The notes below the pieces were generated by a model. The model was not told the origin of the DNA and did not search any database. It saw only the letters and a list, made by a program, of their open reading frames with translations. 64,000 bases of DNA from Kitasatospora sp. MMS16-BH015 (GTDB lineage: Bacteria; Actinomycetota; Actinomycetes; Streptomycetales; Streptomycetaceae), in contig NZ_CP025394.1 in the NCBI RefSeq assembly GCF_002943525.1, positions 5,890,001 through 5,954,000 of the forward strand, given 5' to 3'. The position numbers and the translations under genes are program-made. Positions 33,039 to 41,923 of this stretch are shown here, in pieces. Numbering within the stretch: the stretch's first letter is position 1; each line of letters begins with the position of its first letter.

Positions 33039-34543
33039 GCACCATGAACCTGGTGTCCTACGACGACGCACTCGCCTCCTACGACCCGGTGATGGGCCTC
33101 GAGGTCCACGTCGAGCTGGGCACCAAGACGAAGATGTTCTGCGGCTGCTCGACCGAGCTGGGCGCCGAGCCGAACACGCAGGTCTGCCCGACCTGTCTGG
33201 GGCTGCCGGGCTCGCTGCCGGTGGTCAACGCGATCGGGGTCGAGTCGGCGATCAAGATCGGGCTCGCGCTGAACTGCGAGATCGCCGAGTGGTGCCGGTT
33301 CGCGCGAAAGAACTACTTCTACCCGGACATGCCGAAGAACTTCCAGACCTCGCAGTACGACGAGCCGATCGCCTTCAACGGCTACCTCGACGTGCAGCTC
33401 GAGGACGGCTCGACCTTCCGGGTGGAGATCGAGCGCGCCCACATGGAGGAGGACACCGGCAAGTCCAGCCACGTCGGTGGCGCCACCGGCCGCATCCACG
33501 GCGCGACCCACTCGCTGCTCGACTACAACCGGGCCGGCATCCCGCTGATCGAGATCGTCACCAAGCCGATCGAGGGCGCCGGCGAGCGCGCCCCCGAGGT
33601 GGCCAAGGCGTACGTGCGCGAGCTGCGCGAGGTCATCCTCTCGCTCGGCGTCTCCGAGGCCCGGATGGACAAGGGCCAGATGCGCTGCGACGTGAACCTG
33701 TCGCTGCGTCCGAACGGCACCGAGAAGTTCGGCACCCGCTCCGAGACCAAGAACGTCAACTCGCTGCGCAGCGTCGAGCGGGCCGCCCGGTTCGAGATCA
33801 TGCGGCACGCCACCGTGCTGACCGACGGCGGCACCATCGTGCAGGAGACCCGCCACTTCCACGAGGAGGACGGCTCCACCACCTCCGGGCGGATCAAGGA
33901 CAACGCCGAGGACTACCGCTACTTCCCCGAGCCGGACCTGGTGCCGATCGCGCCGGCCCGCGACTGGGTCGAGGAGCTGCGCGCCGCGCTGCCCGAGCTG
34001 CCGCGGGTGCGCCGCGCCCGGCTGCAGGGCGAGTGGGGCCTCTCGGACAAGGACATGCAGTCGGTGCTCAACGCCGGCGCCGTCGGGCCGATCCTGGAGA
34101 CCATCGCGGCCGGCGCCCCCGCCGACCAGGCCCGCAAGTGGTGGATGGGCGAGCTGGCCCGCCGCGCCAACGAGACCGGCACCGAGCTGGCCGAGCAGCC
34201 GATCACCCCGGCCCAGGTAGCCCGGGTGTGCGCGCTGGTGGCCGAGGGCAAGCTGAACGACAAGCTGGCCCGTCAGGTCATCGAGGCCGTCCTCGCGGGC
34301 GAGGGCGAGCCGGACGCCGTGGTCGAGGCGCGCGGTCTGGCCGTCGTCTCCGACGACTCCGCGCTCGGCGCGGCCGTCGACCAGGCCATCGCCGAGAACG
34401 GCGCGATCGCCGACAAGATCCGCGACGGCAAGGTCGCCGCGGTCGGTGCGCTGGTCGGCGCGGTCATGAAGGCCACCCGCGGCCAGGCCGACGCGGCCCG
34501 GGTCAAGGACCTCATCCTCGCCAAGCTGGGCGTGGAGGGCTGA
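33035..34543 (+). CDS. gatB: Asp-tRNA(Asn)/Glu-tRNA(Gln) amidotransferase subunit B
   Basis: A 502-residue GatB that activates and amidates the misacylated tRNA. It has the family start YDPVMGLEVHVELGTKTKMFCGC, the zinc-binding Cys set (MFCGCS...CPTCLGLPGSLP), ARKNYFYPDMPKNFQ, and the C-terminal YqeY-like tail. GTG 33035 lies five bases after AAGGGA and overlaps the stop of the TOPRIM-like gene (GTGA); ATG 33044 is a weaker alternative. Confidence 0.96.
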   Translation: MSTMNLVSYDDALASYDPVMGLEVHVELGTKTKMFCGCSTELGAEPNTQVCPTCLGLPGSLPVVNAIGVESAIKIGLALNCEIAEWCRFARKNYFYPDMPKNFQTSQYDEPIAFNGYLDVQLEDGSTFRVEIERAHMEEDTGKSSHVGGATGRIHGATHSLLDYNRAGIPLIEIVTKPIEGAGERAPEVAKAYVRELREVILSLGVSEARMDKGQMRCDVNLSLRPNGTEKFGTRSETKNVNSLRSVERAARFEIMRHATVLTDGGTIVQETRHFHEEDGSTTSGRIKDNAEDYRYFPEPDLVPIAPARDWVEELRAALPELPRVRRARLQGEWGLSDKDMQSVLNAGAVGPILETIAAGAPADQARKWWMGELARRANETGTELAEQPITPAQVARVCALVAEGKLNDKLARQVIEAVLAGEGEPDAVVEARGLAVVSDDSALGAAVDQAIAENGAIADKIRDGKVAAVGALVGAVMKATRGQADAARVKDLILAKLGVEG

Positions 34544-34559
34544 GCCTCCCCAAGCCGGG

Positions 34560-34607
34560 CTAAGGACCCTCAGGCCGCAATAAGGCGTTGCGGGGCCCTT
34601 ACCTTAG
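34560..34607 (+). other. Two-tier inverted repeat after gatB
   Basis: Outer arms CTAAGG (34560-34565) and CCTTAG (34602-34607) enclose a hairpin CCGCAA (34575-34580) with TTGCGG (34588-34593). It sits between gatB and its terminator. It may be an RNA processing or protein-binding site; function unknown. Confidence 0.4.
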
Positions 34608-34618
34608 ATGCCTCAGCC

Positions 34619-34648
34619 GGTGCCCACCCCGTACGCGGGGTGGGCACC
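34619..34648 (+). terminator. Terminator of the gat operon
   Basis: Perfect 12-bp inverted repeat, 34619-34630 with 34637-34648, extendable to 13 bp with a TACG loop, then GTCGTTTCT. Confidence 0.8.
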
Positions 34649-34786
34649 GTCGTTTCTAAGGCCCTACCGCACCGGAAGATCGGGCATGCTGCCGATGCCC
34701 GCCGGGGGCCTTGGGGAGGAAGCTCTTAGCAGGACGACGGACCGGCCGGAAGAGGCCGGGAAGGGTCCGCCAGGAGGGGAACCACC

Positions 34787-34969
34787 ATGATCGAGTACGA
34801 GCTGATCCAGCAGCGCAACGCGGAGCTCCAGCGCGTGGCCCGGGACTACGTCCTGGCCCGCGAGGCCCGGAGCGGCGCCCGGAGCTTCCGGGAGACCCTG
34901 CGCAGCCGCTTCGCGCGGCGGGCGAGCGTCGCCCCGGCGGTCACCACCGCTCGCCTCGGCGAGTGCTGA
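34787..34969 (+). CDS. Small basic hypothetical protein (60 aa)
   Basis: A 60-residue Arg-rich helical protein (MIEYELIQQRNAELQRVARD...). The coding call rests on a strong ribosome site, AGGAGGGGA, before ATG 34787 and on GC-rich third positions. The first 30 residues could form an amphipathic or coiled helix. I recognise no family. It stands alone between the gat terminator and the LuxR gene. Confidence 0.65.
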   Translation: MIEYELIQQRNAELQRVARDYVLAREARSGARSFRETLRSRFARRASVAPAVTTARLGEC

Positions 34970-34994
34970 ACCCTTGGCAGGCGGCCAGCCAAAA

Positions 34995-35071
34995 AGGGGC
35001 GCGGGGAACTGCGCGAGGGCGGAAGGCGACGACCTGTCACCTTCCGCCCTCGCGCAGTTCCCCGCGCCCCT
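34995..35071. repeat. Palindromic repeat, copy d (31-bp perfect hairpin)
   Basis: Arms 34995-35025 and 35041-35071 are perfect inverted repeats of 31 bp with a 15-base loop, built on the GGGGCGCGGGGAACTGCGCG core. AAAAA precedes the left arm, so read on the minus strand it would be a hairpin followed by TTTTT. After the right arm comes GGATAGTGCAACTGG, as in copy a. Confidence 0.9.
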
Positions 35072-35119
35072 GGATAGTGCAACTGGCTCGGAGAAGTAGG
35101 CAAGATGACCGTTTCTTCC

Positions 35120-35147
35120 GTACTCGCGCAGTTCCCCGCGCCCCTGA
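35120..35147 (-). repeat. Palindromic repeat, single arm e
   Basis: One arm of the same family (CGCGCAGTTCCCCGCGCCCC) without a partner, 49 bases after copy d. With its flank CTTCCGTACT it matches, inverted, the single arm at 57248-57288. Confidence 0.75.
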
Positions 35148-35195
35148 TGGCGGTCCTGCGGGATATCCAGTGCCCCGCCCGCCAGGGCGTATGGC

Positions 35196-38100
35196 ATGCT
35201 CTCGCGCGTGGAGCAGCTTTCGGTCAGCCCTGTCTTCGTCGGTCGCGGTACCGAGACCACCGCTCTCGCCCAGGCGTTGGAGCGGGCCGGGCGGGGTGAG
35301 CCGGTGGCGGTGCTGATCGGCGGGGAGGCCGGGGTCGGGAAGACCCGGCTGATCGAGGAGTTCCTGGACAGCGCGGCGAGCGAGACGGTGGTGACCACGC
35401 TCGGGGCCTGTCTGGAGGTCGGGGCGGAGGGCCTGCCGTTCGCGCCGATGGCGACGGCGCTGCGCCGGCTGCACCGGCAGCTGGGGGCCGAGCTCGAGCG
35501 GGCGGCGGAGGGGATGGAGGGCCACCTGGCCCGCCTGCTGCCGGACTTCGGCGAGGCGGACGCCGAGCCCAACGACGAGTTCAGCCGGGTCCGGCTGTTC
35601 GAGCACACGGCCCGCCTCTTCGAGCGCCTCAGCGCCCACCGCACGCTCGTCCTCGCGGTCGAGGACCTGCACTGGTCGGACCGCTCCACCCGCGAACTGC
35701 TGGCCTACCTGATCCGGACGCTGCACCGCTCCCGGGTGCTGATCGTGGCCACGTACCGTGCCGACGACCTGCACCGGCGCCACCCGCTCCGCCCGTTCCT
35801 GGCCGAACTCGACCGGCTCCGGACGGTGCAGCGGCTGGAGTTGGCCAGGTTCCAGCGCCGCGAGGTGGCCGCCCAGCTGGCCGGCATCCTGGGGACGAAG
35901 CAGCTGGACCGCGAGCTGGTCGACCGGATCCACCGGCGGTCGGAGGGCAATCCGTTCTTCGTCGAGGAGCTGGCCACCGCGCACCGCGAGGGCAGCCCGG
36001 CCGGGATGACCGACTCGCTGCGCGACATCCTGCTGGTGCGGGTGGAGGCGCTGCCGGACGAGACCCAGCGGGTGCTGCGGATCGCCGCCGAGGGCGGCAG
36101 CTACGTGGAGCACGCGCTGCTCGCGGCGGTGCTGGACGAGGGGGACGGCGAGCCGGTCGAGGAGTGCCTGCTGGAGGCGCTGCGGACGGCCGTCGGTGCC
36201 AACGTGCTGCGGCCGGACACCGACGGCGAGGGGTACCGGTTCCGGCACGCGCTGGTGCGCGAGGCGGTCTCGGACGACCTGCTGCCGGGGGAGCGGTACC
36301 GGATCAACCGGCGGTACGCGGCGGTGCTCGAGGCGGACGAGGCGCTGGTCTGCGCGGCCGACCGGCCGGCCCGGCTGGCCAACTACTGGTACCACGCGCA
36401 CGATCCGGCCCGGGCGCTGCCCAGTGCCCTGGACGCGGCCCGGGCGGCCCGGCGGCGGAACGCCTTCGCGGAGCAGCTGCGCATGCTGGAGCGGGCGCTC
36501 GGGCTCTGGGAGGAGGTCTCGGAGGAGGTGCAGGCCACCACGCTGCGCCCGTACGACTGGGCCGAGACCTACCCGCCCTGCACCTGCGACCCGGGCACCC
36601 ACGACGAGGGGTGCGACCGGCTGCGGCTGGTGGACGTGCTGGCCGAGGCCGTGGTGGCGGCCCGCCGCAGCGGGGATCCGGAGCGCGGGCTGAGCCTGTC
36701 CAAGCGGGCGCTCAAGCTGGTGGACGAGACCGAGCACCCCGAGCGGGCCGCGTGGTTCCGGATGCACCGGGCCCGGCTGCTGGGGCAGCTGCTGCGCGGC
36801 GGGCAGGACGAGGAGATCGAGCACGCCCAGCGGCTGGTGGCGCGGCGCCGCCCGTCGGCCGTGCAGGCCGAGGTGTTCGCGCTGGCGGCCTCGCACGCGA
36901 TGATGATGCACCCGACCGAGACCGACATCGCGCTGGCCGAGCGGGCGGTGCAGATCGCCCGGGAGGTGGGGGCGGGCACCGTGGAGCAGCACGCCCGGAT
37001 GACGCTGGGCACCTTCCGCGCGCTGCAGGGCGACCCGGAGGCGGGGATCGCGCTGATCAGCGACGCGGTGGAGCGGGCCCGGGGGCTCTGCGCCCCGGAC
37101 CTGCACTGCCGGGGCCTGAACAACCTGGCCAGCCTGCTGCTGGGCCTGGGCCGGGCGGCCGAGGCCGAGGCGCTGGCCCGGGAGGGGCTGGCGCTGGCCG
37201 GGCGGACGGGACTGCTGGGCAACACCGGCGCGCTGCTGATCGGCAACCTGGGCGAGGCGCTGTTCGCGCTCGGCCGCCCGGCCGAGGCGGCCCGGGTGCT
37301 GGTCGAGTGGGAGAGCGAGCAGTGCGGCGGCTCGTACTACGAGTTCCTGGACCGGCTCTCGGGCGAACTGGCCTTGGAGCGGGGGGAGTCGGCCACCGCG
37401 GCGGCCTGCCTGCACCGGGCCCGCTCGGCCGGCCGGGTGGTCCGGCTGCAGCACCAGGTGCCGGCCGTCCGGCTGGCGATGCGGCTGGCCGCCCGGGACG
37501 GGCGGCCGCTGGACGCCCGCGCCGAGCTGCACGCGATGCTCGACTTCCGGGCCGAACACGCGGCCAGGCACCCGGGGTTGCTGCCGGAGGGCGGCTGCGG
37601 CTGGCTGCTGCCCGCGCTGGCCGAGGCGGCCGCCGTGGAGGCCGACAGCCGGGGCCTGCCGGCCGCCGCGCCCGGCCGGGCCGAGGCGCTGGCCCGGATC
37701 GCCGGGGCGGCCGCCACGCTGAGGCCCAGCGCGCCGCTGCACATCGGCTGGCTCCGGCTGCTCGAGGGGGAGTTGGCCCGGGCCGAGGGCTGCGACGACC
37801 CGGCGCACTGGGCCGCCGCGGTCGAGGTGCTGCGCGAGGTGGAGCCCGGCCAGCCGCTGCTGCTCGCGCTCTACCGGCAGGCGCAGGCGACGGCCGCGGC
37901 CGGCCGGCGGGAGGCCGCCGCCGAGCTGCTGCGGGAGGCGGCCGGGCTGGCCGCGGCCCGCGAGGACACCCGACTGGCCCGGGAGATCACCCACTTGGCC
38001 GAGCGGGCCGGACTCTCCCTGGACGGCCGCCGGAGCGAGCCGGAGCCGCCCGCCGAGGGGGCCGAGGCGCTCGGGCTGACCCCGCGCGAGCGGGACGTGC

Positions 38101-38291
38101 TGCGGCTGCTCGCCCAGGGCCGGACCAACCGGCAGATCGCCGAGGAGCTCTACATCTCGCCCAAGACGGCCAGCGTGCACGTCTCCAACATCCTGGCCAA
38201 GCTGGCCGTCGGCAGCCGGGGCGAGGCCGCCGCGGTGGCCCACCGGCTCCGGCTCTTCCCCGAGGCCGCGCTGCTCACCGCCCCGGCCTGA
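35196..38291 (+). CDS. Large ATP-binding LuxR family regulator (LAL type)
   Basis: A 1031-residue regulator. N-terminal AAA_16/NACHT-like ATPase: Walker A GGEAGVGKTRLIEEF near 43-55 and Walker B-like TLVLAVEDLHWSD. The middle is a long array of Ala/Leu/Arg-rich helical (TPR-like) repeats. A LuxR helix-turn-helix lies at about 955-1015 (LTPRERDVLRLLAQGRTNRQIAEELYISPKTASVHVSNILAKL). LAL proteins activate pathway or uptake genes in actinomycetes; the target here is unknown. The start is uncertain: ATG 35196 has only a weak ribosome site, and GTG 35208 lies eight bases after CATGCT and could be leaderless. A short Cys cluster (CTCDPGTHDEGCD) sits in the repeat region. Confidence 0.9.
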   Translation: MLSRVEQLSVSPVFVGRGTETTALAQALERAGRGEPVAVLIGGEAGVGKTRLIEEFLDSAASETVVTTLGACLEVGAEGLPFAPMATALRRLHRQLGAELERAAEGMEGHLARLLPDFGEADAEPNDEFSRVRLFEHTARLFERLSAHRTLVLAVEDLHWSDRSTRELLAYLIRTLHRSRVLIVATYRADDLHRRHPLRPFLAELDRLRTVQRLELARFQRREVAAQLAGILGTKQLDRELVDRIHRRSEGNPFFVEELATAHREGSPAGMTDSLRDILLVRVEALPDETQRVLRIAAEGGSYVEHALLAAVLDEGDGEPVEECLLEALRTAVGANVLRPDTDGEGYRFRHALVREAVSDDLLPGERYRINRRYAAVLEADEALVCAADRPARLANYWYHAHDPARALPSALDAARAARRRNAFAEQLRMLERALGLWEEVSEEVQATTLRPYDWAETYPPCTCDPGTHDEGCDRLRLVDVLAEAVVAARRSGDPERGLSLSKRALKLVDETEHPERAAWFRMHRARLLGQLLRGGQDEEIEHAQRLVARRRPSAVQAEVFALAASHAMMMHPTETDIALAERAVQIAREVGAGTVEQHARMTLGTFRALQGDPEAGIALISDAVERARGLCAPDLHCRGLNNLASLLLGLGRAAEAEALAREGLALAGRTGLLGNTGALLIGNLGEALFALGRPAEAARVLVEWESEQCGGSYYEFLDRLSGELALERGESATAAACLHRARSAGRVVRLQHQVPAVRLAMRLAARDGRPLDARAELHAMLDFRAEHAARHPGLLPEGGCGWLLPALAEAAAVEADSRGLPAAAPGRAEALARIAGAAATLRPSAPLHIGWLRLLEGELARAEGCDDPAHWAAAVEVLREVEPGQPLLLALYRQAQATAAAGRREAAAELLREAAGLAAAREDTRLAREITHLAERAGLSLDGRRSEPEPPAEGAEALGLTPRERDVLRLLAQGRTNRQIAEELYISPKTASVHVSNILAKLAVGSRGEAAAVAHRLRLFPEAALLTAPA

Positions 38292-38340
38292 GGCCGGGCT
38301 GACCCGTTCCGGTGACACTCACCCGGAAGGCGGCCCCAGC

Positions 38341-38400
38341 GGGCGCACCATTACTCTAAGTTGAGTGTAGGTGTCATTGAGTGACCAGAGTGGTGTAGTG
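38341..38400 (+). promoter_or_regulatory. AT-richer upstream region of the GGDEF gene, with a BldD-like site
   Basis: In the 231-bp gap this is the only AT-rich patch. On the minus strand 38372-38384 reads TCACTCAATGACA, which matches 7 of the 9 fixed positions of the BldD box as I recall it (TNACNC-W-GNGTNA). An inverted pair ACTC...GAGT lies just upstream (38353-38368). BldD is known to control c-di-GMP enzyme genes, but this site is only a guess. Confidence 0.25.
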
Positions 38401-38522
38401 TCCCGAGCGGGAACACCGGTGCGGCGCGAGCACCGCCATGACGTGGCGTCAGGTCACTTGGCGTGGTGGCACAGCCGAGGCCCGGGTGCAGCGAGGCCCC
38501 GGGCCGGAGGGGGAGATGTCGA

Positions 38523-41500
38523 GTGAACTCCACCGATTCCGTGCTGTCCGCCCCCCAGCCGCCCGCCCGGCGCACCCCGGGGCGCGCCCCGCTGCGCGCC
38601 AGGTGCGCGGCCCTGCGCACCGGATGCCGGGCGCTGCGCGCCAAGTGCACGGGGCTGCGGGCCTGGTGGGGCTCGCCCTGGTATCTGACCCCGTGGGTGG
38701 CGGCCAGTAGATGCGCGGCCCGGTTCGGCACCCTGCCGAGCGTCGCGCTGACGCTGCTCTGCCTCGGGTACGCGCTGGGCGCCGAGCTCGGCTGGGGCTC
38801 CCGGATCGCCGCCGACTTCATGGGCGACTTCGGCCTGGCCGGCGCCGCGCTGGCCGCGGCCCTCTCCTGCCTGCTGCGCGGCTGCACGATCGGCGGCCCG
38901 GCCCGGCCGGCCTGGCTGCTCTTCGGCCTCTCCTCCACCGTGGTCGCCTTCGGCAACGGGGTCTGGGGCTGGTACGAGGTGGTGCTGCGCACCGACCCGC
39001 CGCCCGGCTCGCCCGCCCAGTACGCCTTCCTGCTGTTCGCCCCGCTGGCCATCACCGGCCTGCTGGTGCTCGCCCAGCGCCCCCGGGCCGCCACCGGCTG
39101 GCTCTGCCTGCTGCTGGACGGCTGGCTGGTGGCCGGCTCGCTCTTCACCCTGGCCTGGAGCCTGGCGCTCGGCCGGGTCGCGGCGGGGGAGGGGGACGAC
39201 CCGCTCCGGGTCTCGCTCGGGCTGGCCTACCCGGTGCTGGACATCCTGCTGGTCAGCCTGGTGGTGGGCCTGCGCTTCCGGGGCCGGGACGGCAACCGGG
39301 CGGCGGTGCACACCGCGATGGTGGGCCTGGCCGTCACGGTGGTCTGCGACGCCCTGTTCACCTCGCCCGAGGTGCACAGCACCTACCACTCGGGCGAGTT
39401 GCTGGACGCGGGCTGGTTCGCCGGCAGCGTGCTGCTGGCCTGGGCGCCCTGGTCGGCCCCGCGCCGCTCCGAACGCGAGCAGCACCCCTCGGCCGGCGGC
39501 CCCCGGCGGCGGGTCTCCACCCTGTTCAGCGCCGTCACCCCGTACGTGGCGGCGGCCGTCTGCACCTCCGGCATCCTGTACACCACGCTCGGCGGCCGAC
39601 CGCTCGACCGGGTGGTGCTCACCGCCGCCTCCACCGTCGGCCTGGCGCTCATCCTGCGCCAGGCCATCGTGCTTCTCGACAACCTCAAGCTGGCCCAGGC
39701 GCTGGCCGCCAAGGAGGCGCACTTCCGTTCGCTGGTGCAGGGCTCCAGCGACGTGATCATGATCGCCGGGCCCAATGCGGTGCTCTCGTACGTGAGTCCG
39801 GCCGCGATCGGGGTGTACGGGCGCGACCCGGAGGAGCTGGTCGGCGGCAACCTGCTCAACCTGGTGCACCCCGAGGACGTGGACCGGATGCTCGCCGAGG
39901 TGCGCCGGCTGCTCGGCGAGCCGCCCGAGCAGGCCGGCGAGCCCTCGGCCCGGGTGGAGTGCCGGATCCGCTCCGGCGGCGGCGAGTGGCTGCACGTGGA
40001 GTCCACCGTCAACCGGCACCGGGACGGCCTGATCCTCAACTGCCGGGACGTCACCGAGCGGGTCCGGCTGCAGGCCCAGCTCCAGCACAACGCCTTCCAC
40101 GACCCGCTCACCGACCTGCCCAACCGGGCGCTGTTCACCCAGCGGGTGCGGGCCGCGCTCACCGAGCCGTCGGTGCCGACCCAGCCCTGCCCGCAGGACG
40201 GCACCCAGAGCGTCTACGCCGAGGCGGCCCGCGACTGCGAGGGCACCGTGGCGGTGCTCTTCCTCGACCTGGACGGCTTCAAGGCCGTCAACGACACGGC
40301 CGGCCACCAGGTCGGCGACGAGCTGCTGGTGCAGGCCGCCCGGCGGCTCCAGGGCGCCGTCCGCTCCGGCGACACGGTGGCCCGGTTCGGCGGGGACGAG
40401 TTCGCCGCCCTGGTCCGGGGCCGCCTCGGCCGCACCCAGGTGCAGGAGCTGGCCGAGCGGGTGCGGGCCGCCCTCTCCGAGCCGTACTGGATCGGCGGGG
40501 CCGAGCTCGGGGTGGCCGCCAGCATCGGCATCGCCTTCGCCGCCCGGGGCCCGCAGGCCGACCCGAAGGCCGCCGGGGACGAGCTGATGCGCAACGCCGA
40601 CCTGGCGATGTACCAGGCGAAGTCCCAGGGCAAGGGCCGGGTGGTGCTCTACTCCGGCGACATGCGCGCCGAGCTCGACCGCCGCTCCGAGCTGGAGGGC
40701 CGGCTGAGGGTGGCCGTCCGGGAGGGCGGCTTCACCCTGCTGCACCAGCCCGTGGTCGACCTGCGCAACGGCGTGGTGGCCGCCGTCGAGGCCCAGGCCC
40801 GCTGGCGCTCGGCCCAGGGCCTGCTGCTCACCCCCGCCGAGTTCCTGCGGGCCACCGAGCACGGGGACGCGGCCACCCGGTTCGCCCGCTGGCTGCTCCA
40901 GGAGGCCGTCGGGGCCGCCGCCACCCGGCAGGCGGTGGCGCTGCCCCAGGCCGTCCCGGTGCCGGTCTCGGTGCGGCTCACCGCCGAGCGGCTCTGCGCC
41001 CCGGGCATGTACGAGACCGTGGTGGCCGTGCTGCGCGAGTCCGGCCTGCCCGCCGGGCTGCTGGTGCTCGAGCTGGCCCGGACGGGCCAGGACAGCGGGG
41101 CCGACGAGCTCGGCCGCCGGCTCGCCGCGCTGCGCCGGCTCGGCGTCTCCACGGCGGTGGCGGGCTTCGGCGCGGGCAGCGGCTCGCTCGGGGCGCTGGC
41201 CCGGCTGCCCTTCGACGCGCTCAAGCTGGACCGCACCCTGGTGCAGGACCTGGCCGACTCGGCCGTCACCAGGGCGCTGGCCGGCCACGCGGTGCGCCTG
41301 GCCCGGGAGCTCGGCCTGGTGGCCCAGGCGGAGGGCGTGGACCACGCCCGGCAGGTGGCCGCGCTGCAGGAGCTGGGCTGCCGGCACGGCCAGGGCCTGG
41401 CCTTCGCCCAGCCGCTGGACGAGTACCGGCTGCGCCGGGCGCTGGCCCGCCGGGTCTACCCGCTGCCCAGGCCGCTCGGCACGCTCTCCGGCAGACGGGC

Positions 41501-41654
41501 CTACCTGGCCGCCGACACCCGTTCGGGTGGCCGTCCCGACCTTTCGCAGCCCCGTCCGACGCACCATCACGCGGCCCCCGACCTGCCCGAACGCCGCGCC
41601 CCGGCCGGTCCACTGGTGGGTCCGCATGGTGAGACCTCCGTCCCACCCGCTTGA
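38523..41654 (+). CDS. cdgC: Membrane PAS-GGDEF protein with degenerate EAL domain, CdgC-like
   Basis: A 1043-residue protein, start GTG 38523 seven bases after GGAGGGGGAG. It has about nine or ten membrane helices (55-390), a PAS domain (about 399-515), GGDEF (about 521-716; FLDLDGFKAVND and ARFGGDEF intact) and an EAL-like region (about 722-976). The EAL motifs are broken: EAL reads EAQ, DDFGTG reads AGFGAG and the E-I-T-E strand reads ELARTG. It is probably a c-di-GMP cyclase with a non-catalytic EAL. Before the first helix is a heptad series with Cys every seven residues (RARCAAL RTGCRAL RAKCTGL). The symbol follows its place directly before ilvB (SCO5511 in S. coelicolor, from memory). 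Confidence 0.85.
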   Translation: MNSTDSVLSAPQPPARRTPGRAPLRARCAALRTGCRALRAKCTGLRAWWGSPWYLTPWVAASRCAARFGTLPSVALTLLCLGYALGAELGWGSRIAADFMGDFGLAGAALAAALSCLLRGCTIGGPARPAWLLFGLSSTVVAFGNGVWGWYEVVLRTDPPPGSPAQYAFLLFAPLAITGLLVLAQRPRAATGWLCLLLDGWLVAGSLFTLAWSLALGRVAAGEGDDPLRVSLGLAYPVLDILLVSLVVGLRFRGRDGNRAAVHTAMVGLAVTVVCDALFTSPEVHSTYHSGELLDAGWFAGSVLLAWAPWSAPRRSEREQHPSAGGPRRRVSTLFSAVTPYVAAAVCTSGILYTTLGGRPLDRVVLTAASTVGLALILRQAIVLLDNLKLAQALAAKEAHFRSLVQGSSDVIMIAGPNAVLSYVSPAAIGVYGRDPEELVGGNLLNLVHPEDVDRMLAEVRRLLGEPPEQAGEPSARVECRIRSGGGEWLHVESTVNRHRDGLILNCRDVTERVRLQAQLQHNAFHDPLTDLPNRALFTQRVRAALTEPSVPTQPCPQDGTQSVYAEAARDCEGTVAVLFLDLDGFKAVNDTAGHQVGDELLVQAARRLQGAVRSGDTVARFGGDEFAALVRGRLGRTQVQELAERVRAALSEPYWIGGAELGVAASIGIAFAARGPQADPKAAGDELMRNADLAMYQAKSQGKGRVVLYSGDMRAELDRRSELEGRLRVAVREGGFTLLHQPVVDLRNGVVAAVEAQARWRSAQGLLLTPAEFLRATEHGDAATRFARWLLQEAVGAAATRQAVALPQAVPVPVSVRLTAERLCAPGMYETVVAVLRESGLPAGLLVLELARTGQDSGADELGRRLAALRRLGVSTAVAGFGAGSGSLGALARLPFDALKLDRTLVQDLADSAVTRALAGHAVRLARELGLVAQAEGVDHARQVAALQELGCRHGQGLAFAQPLDEYRLRRALARRVYPLPRPLGTLSGRRAYLAADTRSGGRPDLSQPRPTHHHAAPDLPERRAPAGPLVGPHGETSVPPA

Positions 41655-41656
41655 CA

Positions 41657-41674
41657 CTCCCCGCTCTCGGGGAG
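41657..41674 (+). other. Short hairpin between the GGDEF gene and the ilv leader
   Basis: Perfect 7-bp stem, 41657-41663 with 41668-41674, loop CTCT. Its 3' arm overlaps the GGGGAGGAAGG ribosome site of the leader peptide, so it could mask it or serve as a weak terminator. Confidence 0.4.
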
Positions 41675-41687
41675 GAAGGTCAATGCC

Positions 41688-41729
41688 ATGCGCACCCGAA
41701 TTCTCGTACTTGGCGGGCGCGTCGGCTGA
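41688..41729 (+). CDS. ilvBNC leader peptide (MRTRILVLGGRVG)
   Basis: A 13-residue open frame from ATG 41688 to TGA 41729, with GGGGAGGAAGG eight bases upstream. It contains Ile-Leu-Val-Leu in a row (codons 41700-41711) and a further Val. It ends 194 bases before ilvB and is followed by a GC hairpin and an intrinsic terminator. This is the layout of amino-acid attenuation: ribosomes stalled for charged branched-chain tRNAs would cover 41716-41725 and disturb the hairpin that normally precedes the terminator. Confidence 0.8.
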   Translation: MRTRILVLGGRVG

Positions 41730-41803
41730 GTGGGCCCCCGGGCCTCACCCGTGACAGACCGACGCGCCACCCCTCGCATGCCCTTGGGCACGAGGGGTTT
41801 TTT
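41716..41803 (+). promoter_or_regulatory. ilvB attenuator: 1:2 hairpin plus terminator
   Basis: GGCGCGTCGG (41716-41725), inside the leader peptide, pairs perfectly with CCGACGCGCC (41759-41768). Directly next to it lies the terminator stem, 41769-41776 with 41791-41798 (inner TGCCC/GGGCA pairs too), followed by six T at 41798-41803. An alternative antiterminator fold was not resolved by eye. Confidence 0.8.
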
Positions 41804-41923
41804 GTTGCACTCGAACTGGTCAACCACCGCAGGACCACTGGCCCGAACCGCCCGAAATACGGACGATTCAGGCAGGGCCCGCATCCGGAACCGAAGTCCC
41901 GGAAACCGAGAAGAGACAGGCAG

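Noticed and set aside
41683..41750. ATG 41683 as the leader-peptide start
   Set aside because: That frame (MPCAPEFSYLAG...) lacks a run of branched-chain codons and is too close to the ribosome site; ATG 41688 fits better.
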